A stretch of 64,000 nt of DNA from Astropecten irregularis (taxonomy: Eukaryota > Echinodermata > Asteroidea > Paxillosida > Astropectinidae). The notes under the pieces are model-generated. The model saw only the letters and a program-made list of their open reading frames with translations. It searched no databases and was not told the DNA's origin. The stretch's first letter is position 1. Each line of letters opens with the position of its first letter. Location of the stretch: assembly GCA_963971285.1 (NCBI GenBank), contig OZ020249.1:9660256-9724255 (forward strand), read 5' to 3'. Positions 63,768-64,000 of this stretch are shown in pieces. The translations under genes were made by a program, and so were the position numbers.

Positions 63768-64000
63768 GGGTGCTGTGGTCTAATGGTCTGGTGTGCCATA
63801 CTCAAGGGGCCAATTTCATAGAGCTGCTAAGCACACAAAATTGCTTAGCACAAAAATGCCTTGCCCAACAGAACAAACCACCATTAAAAATTCCATTTGA
63901 TATTCATGGTAATAGTGAACAACAGCCAAAGAACAATCACAAGTGATACACAACACTTGAACATTTGGTTGTTAATCCTATTTTCATGGTTAGCAATTTT
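63768..64000 (+). mobile_element. tRNA-derived SINE copy 5, cut by gctgcttagcacaa MITE copy 8
   Basis: SINE head ggggtgctgtggtctaatgg runs to tgtgccatactcaa, where an inverted gctgcttagcacaa MITE begins at 63806 (ggggccaatttcatagagct) and continues past the window end. Confidence 0.75.

Overview
This window looks like nuclear DNA from an animal, most likely a marine deuterostome invertebrate. An echinoderm is my best guess, from the style of the repeats and the vertebrate-like gene models; this is an inference. It holds two large, intron-rich genes, both on the minus strand. Exons are mostly 45-250 bp with GT-AG boundaries, and the introns are packed with short non-autonomous transposons, tRNA-derived SINEs and tandem repeats. 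There are no prokaryotic operons, CRISPR arrays or autonomous transposases.

Gene 1 (about 1.9-15.5 kb) is a USP16/USP45-type deubiquitinase. I assembled 14 exons that join in one open frame of 830 codons. They cover the start codon, the UBP-type zinc finger, the Cys box with the catalytic cysteine at residue 208, the QQQDS motif, a long Ser/Glu/Lys-rich insert and the LHLKRF motif. The exons with the catalytic histidine should lie left of position 1.

Gene 2 (20.1 kb to beyond 63.6 kb) is the 3' part of a dynein heavy chain. I assembled 29 exons, 1740 codons in one frame, covering the end of the region before the stalk, the stalk coiled coils and microtubule-binding tip, degenerate AAA5 and AAA6, and the C-terminal domain to the stop codon. 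The divergent AAA5/AAA6 and tail suggest a DNHD1-type protein rather than a classical axonemal DNAH. The 4.5 kb between the genes (15.5-20.1 kb) should hold the deubiquitinase promoter and is mostly MITEs and AT-rich DNA.

The non-coding part is unusual in four ways. (a) At least ten families of 150-800 bp inverted-repeat elements recur and are nested in each other up to three deep, several with readable target-site duplications (TTAA, AGCT, an 8-bp hAT type). (b) Three exon edges of the dynein gene have been tandemly duplicated into the neighbouring intron (30.2-30.7, 45.1-45.6 and 61.7-62.5 kb). One copy forms an in-frame, phase-symmetric 54-nt candidate cassette exon for the stalk. The same array carries five CTCF-like motifs about 190 bp apart. 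(c) A 1-kb intronic array repeats a tRNA-like Pol III B-box 19 times at exactly 55 bp. (d) Several minisatellites (114-bp, 20-bp CCATGG, 13-bp, 11-bp, polypurine) create long but meaningless open frames.
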